From Marinosulfonomonas sp. PRT-SC04 (GTDB lineage Bacteria > Pseudomonadota > Alphaproteobacteria > Rhodobacterales > Rhodobacteraceae): a stretch of 49,612 nt of DNA. Position 1 is the stretch's first letter, and every line of letters starts with the position of its first letter. Below the pieces are notes generated by a model that did no database searches, had not been told where the DNA came from, and worked only from the letters and a program-made list of their open reading frames with translations. Location of the stretch: positions 1 to 49,612 of the forward strand of contig JPUR01000139.1 in the NCBI GenBank assembly GCA_001321835.1, given 5' to 3'. Both the position numbers and the translations under genes were made by a program. Shown here piece by piece: positions 19,257-27,737 of the stretch.

Positions 19257-19297
19257 AAAGAGGCCGCGCTCCCCAGTGTCTTTGGCGCGGCCTCTTT
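19257..19297 (-). terminator. terminator of ilvBN, perfect 13-base inverted repeat
   Basis: The arms AAAGAGGCCGCGC (19257-19269) and GCGCGGCCTCTTT (19285-19297) are perfectly complementary around a 15-base loop. On the minus strand the hairpin is followed by CATTTTTTC, and it starts 12 bases after the ilvN stop. The T/A-rich ends suggest it may act in both directions and also stop residual nrdJ transcription. Confidence 0.88.
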
Positions 19298-19308
19298 TAT
19301 AACAAATC

Positions 19309-19869
19309 TTACAGGCCGCGCGAAATTGCCGCCACGCCGGTACGGGCGGTTTCCGACAGGCCCAAGGGGCGCATCAGATCGGCAAAGGCGTCGATTTTCT
19401 CAGAGGTGCCGGTCATTTCAAACACAAAGCTTTCCAGCGTGCTGTCAACCACATTGGCGCGGAAAATATCGGCCAGACGCAGGGCCTCAACCCGTTTGTC
19501 GCCGGTGCCAGAGACTTTGAACAAGGCCAGTTCCCGCTCGATGTGAGGCCCTTCAACCGTCAGATCATTCACTGAGTACACCGGAATAATCCGGCCCAAC
19601 TGTGCCTTGATTTGCTCAATCACCTGCGGGGTGCCGGTGGTGACAATGGTGATCCGCGAGGTGTGAGATTCCTCGTTAATCTCGGCCACGGTCAGGCTTT
19701 CGATGTTATAACCACGGCCCGAAAACAGACCGATCACCCGGGCCAGAACCCCGGCCTCGTTGTCGACCAAAATCGTCAGAGTGTGGCTCTCGATGATATC
19801 AGAATTTGGATTTTTCAGATCATAAGCCGATTTGGCCGATGATCCTTTTTTGATATTAAGTGCAGACAT
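19309..19869 (-). CDS. ilvN: acetolactate synthase small (regulatory) subunit
   Basis: The small subunit binds valine for feedback control and activates the catalytic subunit. The 186-residue length fits the long IlvN/IlvH type. The N-terminal ACT domain begins at about residue 29 (HTLTILVDNEAGVLARVIGLFSGRGYNIESL) and includes the SHTSRITIV strand. The C-terminal domain contains VRELALFKV-like ERELALFKVSG and the FEMTGTSEKIDAF segment. The ATG has a strong AGGAAAGG site and lies 13 bases after ilvB, so the two form one operon ending at the terminator at 19257-19297. Confidence 0.96.
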   Translation of the reverse strand: MSALNIKKGSSAKSAYDLKNPNSDIIESHTLTILVDNEAGVLARVIGLFSGRGYNIESLTVAEINEESHTSRITIVTTGTPQVIEQIKAQLGRIIPVYSVNDLTVEGPHIERELALFKVSGTGDKRVEALRLADIFRANVVDSTLESFVFEMTGTSEKIDAFADLMRPLGLSETARTGVAAISRGL

Positions 19870-19882
19870 TTATCGACCTTTC

Positions 19883-21637
19883 CTAGACCATTACCGCGCC
19901 GGACTTGCCAATCACCCCTTGGGTGTCAGCATTGCCCATCAGCATTTCATTGTGCGGCGCCCCCGACGGGATCATCGGGAAACAGTTTTCGTGTTTTTCC
20001 ACCAGACAGTCAAAAATCACCGGCCCGTCGTGGTTGATCATTTCCATGATTGCCTCGTCCAGATCGGCGGGGTCCGAGCAACGAATGCCCTTGGCGCCAA
20101 AGGCTTCGGCGAGCTTAACAAAATCGGGCAGCGCCTCTTGCCATGTGGCCGAATAGCGTTCGCCGTGCAGCAATTCCTGCCATTGGCGCACCATACCGAG
20201 ACGTTCATTGTTCAGGATGAACTGTTTGGCCGGCAGTTTATATTGCACCGCGGTGCCCATTTCCTGCATGTTCATTAACCATGAACCTTCGCCAGAAACG
20301 TTGATCACCAAGGCCTCGGGATGTGCGATTTGCACCCCCAGCGAGGCCGGATGGCCGTAGCCCATGGTGCCCAGACCACCGGAGGTCATCCAGCGGTGGG
20401 GTTCATCGAAGTGCAGGTATTGTGCCGCCCACATCTGGTGTTGGCCAACTTCGGTGGTGATGTAGCGATCCATGTCTTTGGTCAACGCTTGAAGGCGTTG
20501 CAGCGCGTATTGCGGCTTGATGATCTTGCCGACCTGCTCATAGGCCAGACAGTTCACCGTGCGCCATTCTTCAATCTGTGACCACCAGTTTTTCAGGGCG
20601 GCTTTGTTGACCTTGCGGCCACGCGATTTCCAGACCTTCAGAACATCTTCCAGCACATGGGCGATATCGCCGATGATCGGGATGTCGACGGTGATGATTT
20701 TGTTGATCGAGGAGGGGTCAATATCGATGTGCACCTTTTTAGAACCGGGGCTGAACGCATCAACCCGTCCGGTGATCCGATCATCAAAGCGCGCGCCGAT
20801 GTTGATCATCAGATCGCAGTCGTGCATCGCCAGATTGGCCTCGTATAAACCGTGCATGCCCAGCATCCCGAGCCAGCCTTTGGAGGAGGCGGGATACGCC
20901 CCCAGACCCATCAAGGTCGAGGTCACCGGAATGCCGGTCGCATCGGCCAGCTCAATCAGCAATTGGCTGGCGGCGGGGCCGGAATTAATCACGCCACCGC
21001 CGGTGTAAAAGAGCGGGCGCTCGGCCTGCTCCATCAGCTCAACCAACGCGGTGATCGCCTCAAGGTCGCCTTTGACTTTGGGCGTATAGCGGCTGGTGTC
21101 GACCTTGTTCGGCGGCACATAGGTGCCCTCGGCGAATTGCACGTCTTTTGGGATGTCGACCAGCACGGGGCCGGGACGTCCCGAGGTGGCGATATGAAAG
21201 GCCTTGTGGATGGTTTCGGCCAGTTTATTGGTGTCGCGCACCAGCCAGTTGTGCTTGGTGCAGGGGCGGGTGATGCCAATGGTGTCGGCCTCTTGAAAGG
21301 CGTCATTGCCGATCATGAAGGTCGGCACTTGGCCGGTCAGAACCACCAGCGGGATGCTGTCCATCAAAGCGTCTGTAAGGCCGGTCACCGCATTGGTGGC
21401 ACCGGGGCCAGAGGTGACCAGAACCACGCCGGGCTTGCCGGTCGAGCGCGCATACCCCTCGGCGGCATGCAGTGCTGCTTGCTCATGGCGCACCAGAATG
21501 TGGCGAATATTATTTTGTTGAAAGATCGCGTCATAAATCGGTAGCACAGCACCGCCAGGGTAGCCAAATATGACATCCACACCCTGATCTTTCAGGGCTT
21601 GCAGAACCATCTTCGCACCGGTCATTTGACGTGTCAT
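19883..21637 (-). CDS. ilvB: acetolactate synthase large (catalytic) subunit
   Basis: IlvB/IlvI uses thiamine diphosphate and Mg to join two pyruvates, or pyruvate and 2-ketobutyrate, in the first common step of Val, Leu and Ile synthesis. The 584 residues show the three-domain fold: GYPGGAVLPIYDAIF and the catalytic-Glu segment VRHEQAALHAAEGYAR in the N-terminal domain, GRVDAFSPGSKKVHIDID in the centre, and the diphosphate/metal site GEGSWLMNMQEMG to NNERLGMVRQW at the C-terminus. The usual GDG is GEG here. The start at 21637 (MTRQMTGAKMV) has a GGAGAGAG site; 16 extra residues upstream are not family-like. Expression is controlled by the attenuator at 21726-21823. Confidence 0.96.
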   Translation of the reverse strand: MTRQMTGAKMVLQALKDQGVDVIFGYPGGAVLPIYDAIFQQNNIRHILVRHEQAALHAAEGYARSTGKPGVVLVTSGPGATNAVTGLTDALMDSIPLVVLTGQVPTFMIGNDAFQEADTIGITRPCTKHNWLVRDTNKLAETIHKAFHIATSGRPGPVLVDIPKDVQFAEGTYVPPNKVDTSRYTPKVKGDLEAITALVELMEQAERPLFYTGGGVINSGPAASQLLIELADATGIPVTSTLMGLGAYPASSKGWLGMLGMHGLYEANLAMHDCDLMINIGARFDDRITGRVDAFSPGSKKVHIDIDPSSINKIITVDIPIIGDIAHVLEDVLKVWKSRGRKVNKAALKNWWSQIEEWRTVNCLAYEQVGKIIKPQYALQRLQALTKDMDRYITTEVGQHQMWAAQYLHFDEPHRWMTSGGLGTMGYGHPASLGVQIAHPEALVINVSGEGSWLMNMQEMGTAVQYKLPAKQFILNNERLGMVRQWQELLHGERYSATWQEALPDFVKLAEAFGAKGIRCSDPADLDEAIMEMINHDGPVIFDCLVEKHENCFPMIPSGAPHNEMLMGNADTQGVIGKSGAVMV

Positions 21638-21725
21638 CTTTCTCTCTCCGTCTGTTGCTTGCCTTAAAGGCAATTCTCGTTCCATCTCTGTGTCGCTTTG
21701 TCAGGTAAAACAAAGCCTTAACCAT

Positions 21726-21796
21726 AAAAAAACCCCCGATTGTCGGGGGCGCATGGAATACCGTTATGGCTGTCTTTACAGACCCATGCGCCAATA
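21726..21796 (-). promoter_or_regulatory. transcription attenuator of ilvBN (antiterminator/terminator)
   Basis: Reading the minus strand, a CCCCCGA-CAA-TCGGGGG hairpin followed by T7 (21726-21749) is a strong terminator 89 bases before ilvB. A competing helix is possible: GGCGCATGG, lying in codons 11-14 of the leader peptide (21784-21792), is perfectly complementary to CCATGCGCC (21748-21756), which takes two of the terminator's C residues. A ribosome stalled at the Val/Leu/Ile codons leaves GGCGCATGG free to form the antiterminator. A ribosome that reaches the stop codon covers it and the terminator forms. This is classic ribosome-mediated attenuation. Confidence 0.88.
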
Positions 21797-21823
21797 TTCC
21801 ACAATGACAAGTAGGACGGTCAT
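21776..21823 (-). CDS. ilvBN leader peptide
   Basis: A 15-residue frame, MTVLLVIVEYWRMGL, opens with ATG at 21823 after a good AAAAGGAGA ribosome site and ends with TAA at 21776-21778. Residues 3-8 are Val-Leu-Leu-Val-Ile-Val, exactly the end-product amino acids of the downstream operon. The second half of the reading frame overlaps the antiterminator strand. This is a regulatory peptide whose translation rate senses charged branched-chain tRNAs; the peptide itself probably has no function. Confidence 0.9.
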   Translation of the reverse strand: MTVLLVIVEYWRMGL

Positions 21824-21840
21824 GTCCCAGTCTCCTTTTG

Positions 21841-21881
21841 GTTACGTAACGGACCTTATGTATGCGCGGTGGGGGCGTCAA
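21841..21881 (-). promoter_or_regulatory. probable ilvBN promoter
   Basis: On the minus strand a TTGACG -35 element lies at 21876-21881, about 55 bases before the leader-peptide ATG; the -10 is less clear (TAAGGT or CATACA nearby). A perfect 10-base palindrome GTTACGTAAC sits at 21841-21850, close to the expected transcription start, and a second GTTACGTA occurs at 21933-21940. Whether these bind a regulator is unknown. Confidence 0.5.
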
Positions 21882-22155
21882 CAGCCAAATAGCAGAATAA
21901 TGTGTCGCGAGGGTGCCTATTTGGGGTTTATTGTTACGTATTTTGCGTTGAATTCGGAATAAATAGAATTTCAACCCCGTAAGTTGCGCAGCTCCACACA
22001 TGGTGCATTGGGGGCCGCGAATAAAAAAACAACTTTTTCGGGTTTTTATGAAGAGTTAAGGTTTCCAGCACAGTTTTCTCTGTCTATGGTCAAAACACCT
22101 GAAACGACCAACTCGGTATTATTACGGGAAAACACTCTATGGGAGGAGTAACTCT
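21882..22155. other. spacer upstream of the TRAP operon
   Basis: This spacer lies between the ilvBN promoter and dctP. It is AT-rich and holds no gene. It should contain the dctP promoter, but no clear -35/-10 pair stands out. A strong GGGAGGAGT ribosome site is found just before dctP. Confidence 0.45.
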
Positions 22156-23238
22156 ATGGATCGTCGCTCATTTTTGAGAACGTCAGCACTTGGTGGCACC
22201 GCCGCTGCTGCATCGACACTGGCCGCACCGGCCTACGCCACGGGCAAACGCACCTTAACAATGGTTACAACCTGGGGCCGCGGGCTGGCAGGTGTATTTG
22301 ACGCTGCACAACGCGCCGCAGATTCAATCAGCACCATGTCCGACGGTCAACTGACCGTAGAAATCAAAGCCGCAGGCGAGCTGGTTGGTGCCTTTGAGGT
22401 GTTTGACGCGGTCACATCCGGCCAAGCCGACATGTACCACGGCGCTGATTATTACTTCATCGGGCAGCATCCGGCCTATGCGTTCTTTACCGCGGTGCCG
22501 TTTGGCATGACCGCGCAGGAATTGGCGAATTGGTACTATCACGGTGGTGGCATGGGCTATCACGATGAGCTGGGCCAGATCTTTGGTCTGAAATCCTTCC
22601 TCGCTGGCAACACCGGTGCGCAGGCTGGTGGTTGGTTCCGCAAGGAAATCAATGGTCCAGAAGATTTTAAAGGTCTGAAATTCCGCATGCCGGGTTTGGG
22701 CGGCGAAGCCTTGGGTAAAATGGGCGCATCTGTGCAAAACCTGCCGGGCTCCGAAGTGTATCAGGCGCTGGCCTCTGGTGCGATTGACGGCACCGAATGG
22801 ATTGGTCCTTGGGCCGATGAAAAAGCCGGCTTCCAAGAAATCACCAAGTTCTATTACACCGCTGGTTTCCATGAGCCAGGCGCTGGTCTGACATTGGCGA
22901 CCAACCGTGACGTGTTTGACTCGCTGTCACCGGCGCATCAGAAAATCATCGAGATTTCCGCGGGTGAGTGCCATCAGTGGAACTTGGCGCAATTTTTGAA
23001 CAACAACGGCTCGGCCTTGCAACGTCTGCAAGCTGGCGGCGTTAAAACGCTGGAATTTCCGGACAGTGTTTGGGATGCAATGGGCGCTGCTGCGGCTGAA
23101 ACTGTGGATCAATACCGCGGTGACGAGCTGTTCAAAACCATCCATGACAGCATGAAAGCCTCAATGCGCGCTTCCTCGGCTTGGTTGACAAAATCTGAGG
23201 GCGCCTACCGCTCACAGCGTGACCGCATTTTGGGCTAA
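22156..23238 (+). CDS. dctP: TRAP transporter solute-binding protein, DctP/TakP type
   Basis: A 360-residue periplasmic binding protein with a twin-arginine signal (MDRRSFLRTSALGG, cleavage near the APAYA motif at about residue 28). It follows the DctP fold and resembles the TakP subgroup, with WYYHGGGMGYHDE, GGWFRKEINGPEDFKGLKFRMPG and GTEWIGPWADEKAGF. That subgroup includes binders of 2-oxo acids and related carboxylates, usually with a metal ion. The ligand here is not certain. The conserved Arg for carboxylate binding lies in FRMPG. It is followed by a stem-loop, then dctQ and dctM. Confidence 0.92.
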   Translation: MDRRSFLRTSALGGTAAAASTLAAPAYATGKRTLTMVTTWGRGLAGVFDAAQRAADSISTMSDGQLTVEIKAAGELVGAFEVFDAVTSGQADMYHGADYYFIGQHPAYAFFTAVPFGMTAQELANWYYHGGGMGYHDELGQIFGLKSFLAGNTGAQAGGWFRKEINGPEDFKGLKFRMPGLGGEALGKMGASVQNLPGSEVYQALASGAIDGTEWIGPWADEKAGFQEITKFYYTAGFHEPGAGLTLATNRDVFDSLSPAHQKIIEISAGECHQWNLAQFLNNNGSALQRLQAGGVKTLEFPDSVWDAMGAAAAETVDQYRGDELFKTIHDSMKASMRASSAWLTKSEGAYRSQRDRILG

Positions 23239-23276
23239 AATCAGGGCTGAAACCTGACATTAGCTTAAACAAATGG

Positions 23277-23314
23277 TCAGGCGGGGTTTGTATTTTGTTG
23301 CAAACCTCGCCTGA
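23277..23314 (+). other. intercistronic stem-loop between dctP and dctQ
   Basis: The arms TCAGGCGGGGTTTG and CAAACCTCGCCTGA pair over 14 positions (one G-U) around a 10-base loop. There is no T run after it, so it is more likely an mRNA-stabilising or partial-termination structure. Such hairpins allow more binding protein than permease to be made from one operon, as known for several binding-protein operons. Confidence 0.75.
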
Positions 23315-23364
23315 TCTAAACCTGCCGATTTAGGGCAGGGGTATACCTAAAACTGGGGGCGGGA

Positions 23365-24276
23365 ATGTTGAACGCTATCGGCTGGTTCTTTCAGAACATT
23401 GCCATGTCATTTTACAATTTCGGCTATGCGGTGACGCATCCGTCGTTATGGCTAAGCTGGATTACTGGGCTGGACAGTCCCGAAGACAAGCAGGCGTTGG
23501 CGCGCTTTGTCTATTACGGGGGCTCGAAGGAATTTTTCTTCGTGGTCTTAACCCTGTTTTTGCTGGTGACCCTATATGGTCTGTGGCGCAATAATTTCAT
23601 GTGGGGCTGTGTGCGGGTTCTTGAGGGGTTTGCCAACACGCTGGGGCGTTTCTTTGCCTGGGCGGGCCTGTTGATGGTGCTGCAACAGATTGTCATCGTG
23701 TTTATGCAGCGGATCTTTTCGGCCGCTGACATCACCATTGCGTTTGGCGCAGCGTTTACCAAAGACGTCAGCTGGTGGGCGGAAGAATTGAAATTCTACA
23801 ACGCGTTGGTGGTCACGATGTGTGTCACCTACACCTTTGTGCAGGGCGGTCATGTGCGGGTTGATCTGATCTATTCCAAGGTTAAATTTCGCACCCAACG
23901 GGCCATAGATATGTTTGGCTCGCTGTTTTTCATGATGCCAACGTCGGTGCTGATCTGGATGTATGGCTGGTTTTACATGTGGCGCCATCTGATCGTGCCA
24001 AACCCCTCGGTGCTTAAATCTCTGGACAAGATGATGCAAACCTCCAATTACCTGCGCTGGAATGTTGAAACCATCGGGTTTTCGCCAAACGGGTTTAACG
24101 GCTACTTTCTGTTCAAAATCCTGCTGATTACGTTTGCGGGCTTGGTGTTCCTACAGGCGATTGCGTTCTTTTACCGCTCGTATCTGGAGCGCAAAGAAGG
24201 GCCTGAATCAGCCGGTAAATATTTGGACAAAGACAGCCTCGGCATTGGCGAAGAAGCCTATGAAGGCACTCACTAA
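23365..24276 (+). CDS. dctQ: TRAP transporter small permease, DctQ type, long form
   Basis: At 303 residues this is well above the usual 160-200 for DctQ. An N-terminal segment of about 90 residues, with a hydrophobic stretch at 50-72 (FFFVVLTLFLLVTLYGLW), precedes the typical four-helix DctQ core. That core carries VVTMCVTYTFVQGGHVRVDLIY, the family GGHVRVD motif, and RTQRAIDMFGSLFFMMP. The C-terminal tail of about 30 residues is charged. DctQ joins DctM to form the membrane unit. It follows dctP after the stem-loop and precedes dctM by 16 bases. Confidence 0.9.
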   Translation: MLNAIGWFFQNIAMSFYNFGYAVTHPSLWLSWITGLDSPEDKQALARFVYYGGSKEFFFVVLTLFLLVTLYGLWRNNFMWGCVRVLEGFANTLGRFFAWAGLLMVLQQIVIVFMQRIFSAADITIAFGAAFTKDVSWWAEELKFYNALVVTMCVTYTFVQGGHVRVDLIYSKVKFRTQRAIDMFGSLFFMMPTSVLIWMYGWFYMWRHLIVPNPSVLKSLDKMMQTSNYLRWNVETIGFSPNGFNGYFLFKILLITFAGLVFLQAIAFFYRSYLERKEGPESAGKYLDKDSLGIGEEAYEGTH

Positions 24277-24292
24277 ACTAGGATAAAGACTT

Positions 24293-26647
24293 ATGTTTTT
24301 CGGACTTGATGGCGTTGAAATCAGCTTAATAATCGTGCTTCTGTGCCTGTTTGGTGGGATATTATCCGGCTTTCCGGTGGCCTTTGCCATTGGCGGTGCC
24401 GCGGTTATGTCGTTCAGTATTATTGCCGGATTGGACAACGCTGGCGTGCTGATTCATTACGCAATTGATGACACAAGTGAAGCCTTTCGGGCGCTGGTGG
24501 TCGCCGGCATCAACCCCGAGACCATCACGGTGTTCCGAAATCCGGATTTGCCGCGCATCGCCCAACCGGTGCTGGAGCGCGGCTTTGATTATGCGTTGAA
24601 CTCCAATATTGGTTTCATTGTAAACCGGATGAACGAGCGCGCCTTTTCCGGCCCCTCGATCGAAACTCTGTTGGCTGTTTTGATGTTTGTGCTGATGGGT
24701 ATCACGCTGGAACGCTCCAAAATTGCCAATGATTTGCTGACCACGATGGCGCGGGTGTTTGGCCCGCTGCCTGGTGGGCTGGCGGTGTCTGTGGTGGTGG
24801 TTGGCGCGTTTTTGGCGGCCTCAACCGGCATCGTTGGCGCCACCGTGGTGACCATGGGCCTTTTGTCGTTGCCGACCATGCTGAAAAATAATTACTCGCC
24901 TGAATTGGCCACCGGCGTGATTGCCGCCTCGGGCACATTGGGGCAAATTATCCCGCCTTCAATCGTGATCGTGTTGCTCGGCACTTTGGCGGGCGATCTA
25001 TACTCTGCCGCCCAAGAAGAACGGGCGCAGCTGGCGGGCTGCTCTGACGCGCTGACCTATCTGGGCGAGGCGGCGGTGGTGTCGGTTGGCACCCTGTTTC
25101 AGGCCGCCATCCTGCCCGGTGTGATGCTGGCGGTTTTCTACGCGCTTTATGCTTTTTGCTATGCGCTGTTGAACCCGGACAAGGCGCCACCGGTGCCGAT
25201 CACCGAAACCAGCGGTGACAAAATCACCGGTCGGGGGGCGTTGATTTGGTTCCTTGGCGCGCCCGCTGTGCTGATCGGCGGCATGCTGATGCTGTCCAGC
25301 TACGGCGTGGTTGGCTCGCAAGACATCACCGTCGACAGCTACTCTGATGCAACCGCCGCAACCAGTTTGCGCACCAATGTGGCGCCGCAGTGCAAGATCG
25401 CGATTATCGAGCTGCACGGGCAGGAAAAATGGGACATCGCCATCGCCCAGCAAGCCGCGATTGAGGCGGCCGGTGGGGCGCAGGAAAGCCGCAAACTGAC
25501 CGATCTGGAACGCTCCGATGCGCTGGTTGCCAAAATCGCTGCCGCAGCACCAATTGGCTCCGGCCTTGCGGTGTTCTTTATCTTTATGGCGCTGATCCTG
25601 ACCTTTGCCCGCGGGATTGCCCCCTCGGCCAACACCCGTCCGATTCTGATCGGGTTGGCGGGCGTCGTGTTGGTGTTCCTCACCGACATTGTATTGATCA
25701 CCCCGACCACAACCCCGGGCTGGACGGTGATTTACCTGCTGATCCCGGGTTTGATCGCGTTATACGGGATCGTTTATGCCACTAAATTGCTGGCCAAAAA
25801 CGAGCTGCTGGCGGTGGTGTTCCCGCCGATGATTTTGATCATTGCGGTGCTGGGATCGATCCTTGGCGGCATCACCAATCCGACACCGGCAGCGGCGCTG
25901 GGGGCGGGCGGGGCGATCCTTTTGGCCGCATACCGGCGCTTGCAGGACGAGGGGGGCACCGGCCGATCCGTCCTGATGATCACCTTTGCAATTGTCATCA
26001 TGATCCTTGTCGGGGTGAACTTTGATTTGCGCATGGGCCGCGAGGTGGTTCCGCTTGAGGACATCTTTGCTTTTATCGTTGCCAAAAGCGCCTATATTTT
26101 TGCGATGTTCGGCCTGTTGTACAGCTGTGTGGTGTTGTTTCGCGGTGCGGTTCTAACGCCGATTGTGCGCGAAACCGCCAAGGTGACATCGATGGTGTTC
26201 ACCATTCTGATCGGCTCGCAATTGCTCAACCTTGTGATCATCTCGTTTGGCGGCGAGACGTATATTCAGGACTTCCTGACCAGCTTTGACAATGAAATGA
26301 AAGTGTTCCTGATTGTGATGCTGGTGCTGTTCTTTCTTGGATTTGTGCTGGATTTCCTTGAGATCATCTACATCGTGATCCCGATCGTTGGACCGGTGAT
26401 TTACGGTGGCACGTTCGATCCAAAATGGGTGACGATTATGATTGCGGTGAATTTGCAAACCTCGTTCTTAACGCCGCCATTTGGCTTTGCGCTGTTCTAC
26501 TTGCGCGGGGTGGCCCCGCCCAGTGTCACCACCGCCCATATCTATCGCGGTGTCATACCATTCGTGATGATTCAGGTGGCGGCGCTGGCGTTGCTCTGGA
26601 CTTTCCCCTCGGTGGTGACAATCCTGCCAAACCTGTTCGCCGACTAA
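24293..26647 (+). CDS. dctM: TRAP transporter large permease, DctM type, extended
   Basis: DctM is the ion-coupled transport subunit. This one has 784 residues against about 430 normally. The N-terminal half contains GIVGATVVTMGLLSLP and ASGTLGQIIPPSIVIVLLG (about residues 179-229). The C-terminal half holds GFVLDFLEIIYIVIPIVGPV and NLQTSFLTPPFGFALFYLRG. Two soluble inserts are visible, at about residues 56-118 and 342-422, plus additional helices between the halves. A long form like this occurs in roseobacters together with TakP-like binding proteins (recalled, not checked). It ends 110 bases before the bpt stop, with a terminator between. Confidence 0.92.
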   Translation: MFFGLDGVEISLIIVLLCLFGGILSGFPVAFAIGGAAVMSFSIIAGLDNAGVLIHYAIDDTSEAFRALVVAGINPETITVFRNPDLPRIAQPVLERGFDYALNSNIGFIVNRMNERAFSGPSIETLLAVLMFVLMGITLERSKIANDLLTTMARVFGPLPGGLAVSVVVVGAFLAASTGIVGATVVTMGLLSLPTMLKNNYSPELATGVIAASGTLGQIIPPSIVIVLLGTLAGDLYSAAQEERAQLAGCSDALTYLGEAAVVSVGTLFQAAILPGVMLAVFYALYAFCYALLNPDKAPPVPITETSGDKITGRGALIWFLGAPAVLIGGMLMLSSYGVVGSQDITVDSYSDATAATSLRTNVAPQCKIAIIELHGQEKWDIAIAQQAAIEAAGGAQESRKLTDLERSDALVAKIAAAAPIGSGLAVFFIFMALILTFARGIAPSANTRPILIGLAGVVLVFLTDIVLITPTTTPGWTVIYLLIPGLIALYGIVYATKLLAKNELLAVVFPPMILIIAVLGSILGGITNPTPAAALGAGGAILLAAYRRLQDEGGTGRSVLMITFAIVIMILVGVNFDLRMGREVVPLEDIFAFIVAKSAYIFAMFGLLYSCVVLFRGAVLTPIVRETAKVTSMVFTILIGSQLLNLVIISFGGETYIQDFLTSFDNEMKVFLIVMLVLFFLGFVLDFLEIIYIVIPIVGPVIYGGTFDPKWVTIMIAVNLQTSFLTPPFGFALFYLRGVAPPSVTTAHIYRGVIPFVMIQVAALALLWTFPSVVTILPNLFAD

Positions 26648-26736
26648 AATATTTTGTGCCCGATCAAATGCTTGCAGCCGGTCGGGCGCAGAAATGCAGC
26701 CCCTGAAATCACAAAGCTGCGCTGAATATCAGATCA

Positions 26737-26758
26737 AAGCCCGCTTTTTGGCGGGCTT
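26737..26758. terminator. hairpin terminator between convergent dctM and bpt
   Basis: Arms AAGCCCGC (26737-26744) and GCGGGCTT (26751-26758) form a perfect 8-bp stem around TTTTTG. The right arm overlaps the bpt stop codon, so it probably stops dctM transcription; it lacks a long downstream T tract. Confidence 0.6.
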
Positions 26759-27596
26759 AATCGGTTCTGGTTGACATGGTGTCCGGCAGGCTGATTTGCG
26801 ACACCTGTTCGGCGATCGGATCCACCGACAGCGGGTGGGTGTCGGGCTTGAAATCATTTGGATCATTCAGCGCGGCCCAGTCGCCACCACGGTATATTTC
26901 CAGCGCGGCAAAGCCGGCCTTATAGGCCATTTTAGCGCTGCCCGGCACCCAGTACCCCAGATAAACATAGGGCAGGTGGGCGGCGCGGGCGATCTCGATA
27001 TGGTCGAGAATAAGATAGGTACCCAGAGAGTTTTTGGTCAGGTCAGGTTCGAAAAACGAATAAACCATGCTCAAGCCATCATCAAACACATCGGTCAAAC
27101 AAACCGCGGCCAATTCCGGGTTTTGCGCACCGGGTTCCACCGGCAAAGTATACTCGATGACCCGACTTTTGATCGGGGTTTCCTCGACCATGGCGGCAAA
27201 TTCAATAATATCCATATCGGCCATGCCACCATCGGCGTGACGATGCTGCAGATACCGGCGAAACAGCGCAAATTGTTGCTCGGTGGCCCAAGGCGACATC
27301 GCGTTGCGCGACAATTTTTTGTTGCGCCGCAGCACTCGGCGCTGGCTTTTGGTCGGGGTGAAGTCGGCCACTCGGATACGGGCGGAATAACAGGATGAAC
27401 ACTCGGCACAAGACGGACGATACAGCACATTTTGCGAGCGTCGAAAGCCTTGTTTTGAAAGTGCATCGTTCAATTTTTTGGCGTATTCACCTTGCAAAGA
27501 CGTGAACAGTTTTCGCTCCATCCGGCCTTCAAGATAGGGGCAGGGTTGGGGCGCTGTCACATAAAACTGAGGAGCAATAGGCAGGCTGTGGCGCAT
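26757..27596 (-). CDS. bpt: aspartate/glutamate leucyltransferase (Bpt)
   Basis: Bpt adds leucine from leucyl-tRNA to proteins with N-terminal Asp or Glu, marking them for ClpS/ClpAP breakdown. The 279 residues match the arginyltransferase-like family: [14 protein letters not shown], the cysteine block [18 protein letters not shown] (about residues 59-75), [15 protein letters not shown], and [19 protein letters not shown]. The start ATG at 27596 has an AAAGAGAAAAC leader. Family members of this type were long annotated as arginyl-tRNA-protein transferase (ate); the leucyl activity is the better supported assignment for bacteria. Confidence 0.93.
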   Translation of the reverse strand: MRHSLPIAPQFYVTAPQPCPYLEGRMERKLFTSLQGEYAKKLNDALSKQGFRRSQNVLYRPSCAECSSCYSARIRVADFTPTKSQRRVLRRNKKLSRNAMSPWATEQQFALFRRYLQHRHADGGMADMDIIEFAAMVEETPIKSRVIEYTLPVEPGAQNPELAAVCLTDVFDDGLSMVYSFFEPDLTKNSLGTYLILDHIEIARAAHLPYVYLGYWVPGSAKMAYKAGFAALEIYRGGDWAALNDPNDFKPDTHPLSVDPIAEQVSQISLPDTMSTRTD

Positions 27597-27684
27597 GTTT
27601 TCTCTTTATGTCCGCTGATTTTAATCAACTTTAAGATAACAACGCGGACCGCTTGCGCCAAGCCCCTTTATGAATTGAGGTTAA

Positions 27685-27705
27685 GGCGGCCCTTACCGAG
27701 CCGCC
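27685..27705 (-). terminator. weak hairpin after the DUF2852 gene
   Basis: GGCGGC (27685-27690) and GCCGCC (27700-27705) pair around a 9-base loop in the spacer between the DUF2852 gene and bpt. Only TTAACC follows on the minus strand, so termination would be weak; it could instead stabilise RNA ends. Confidence 0.3.
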
Positions 27706-27737
27706 CAGGTGTTCATTTATTTGCGTGGATGCAGGGT

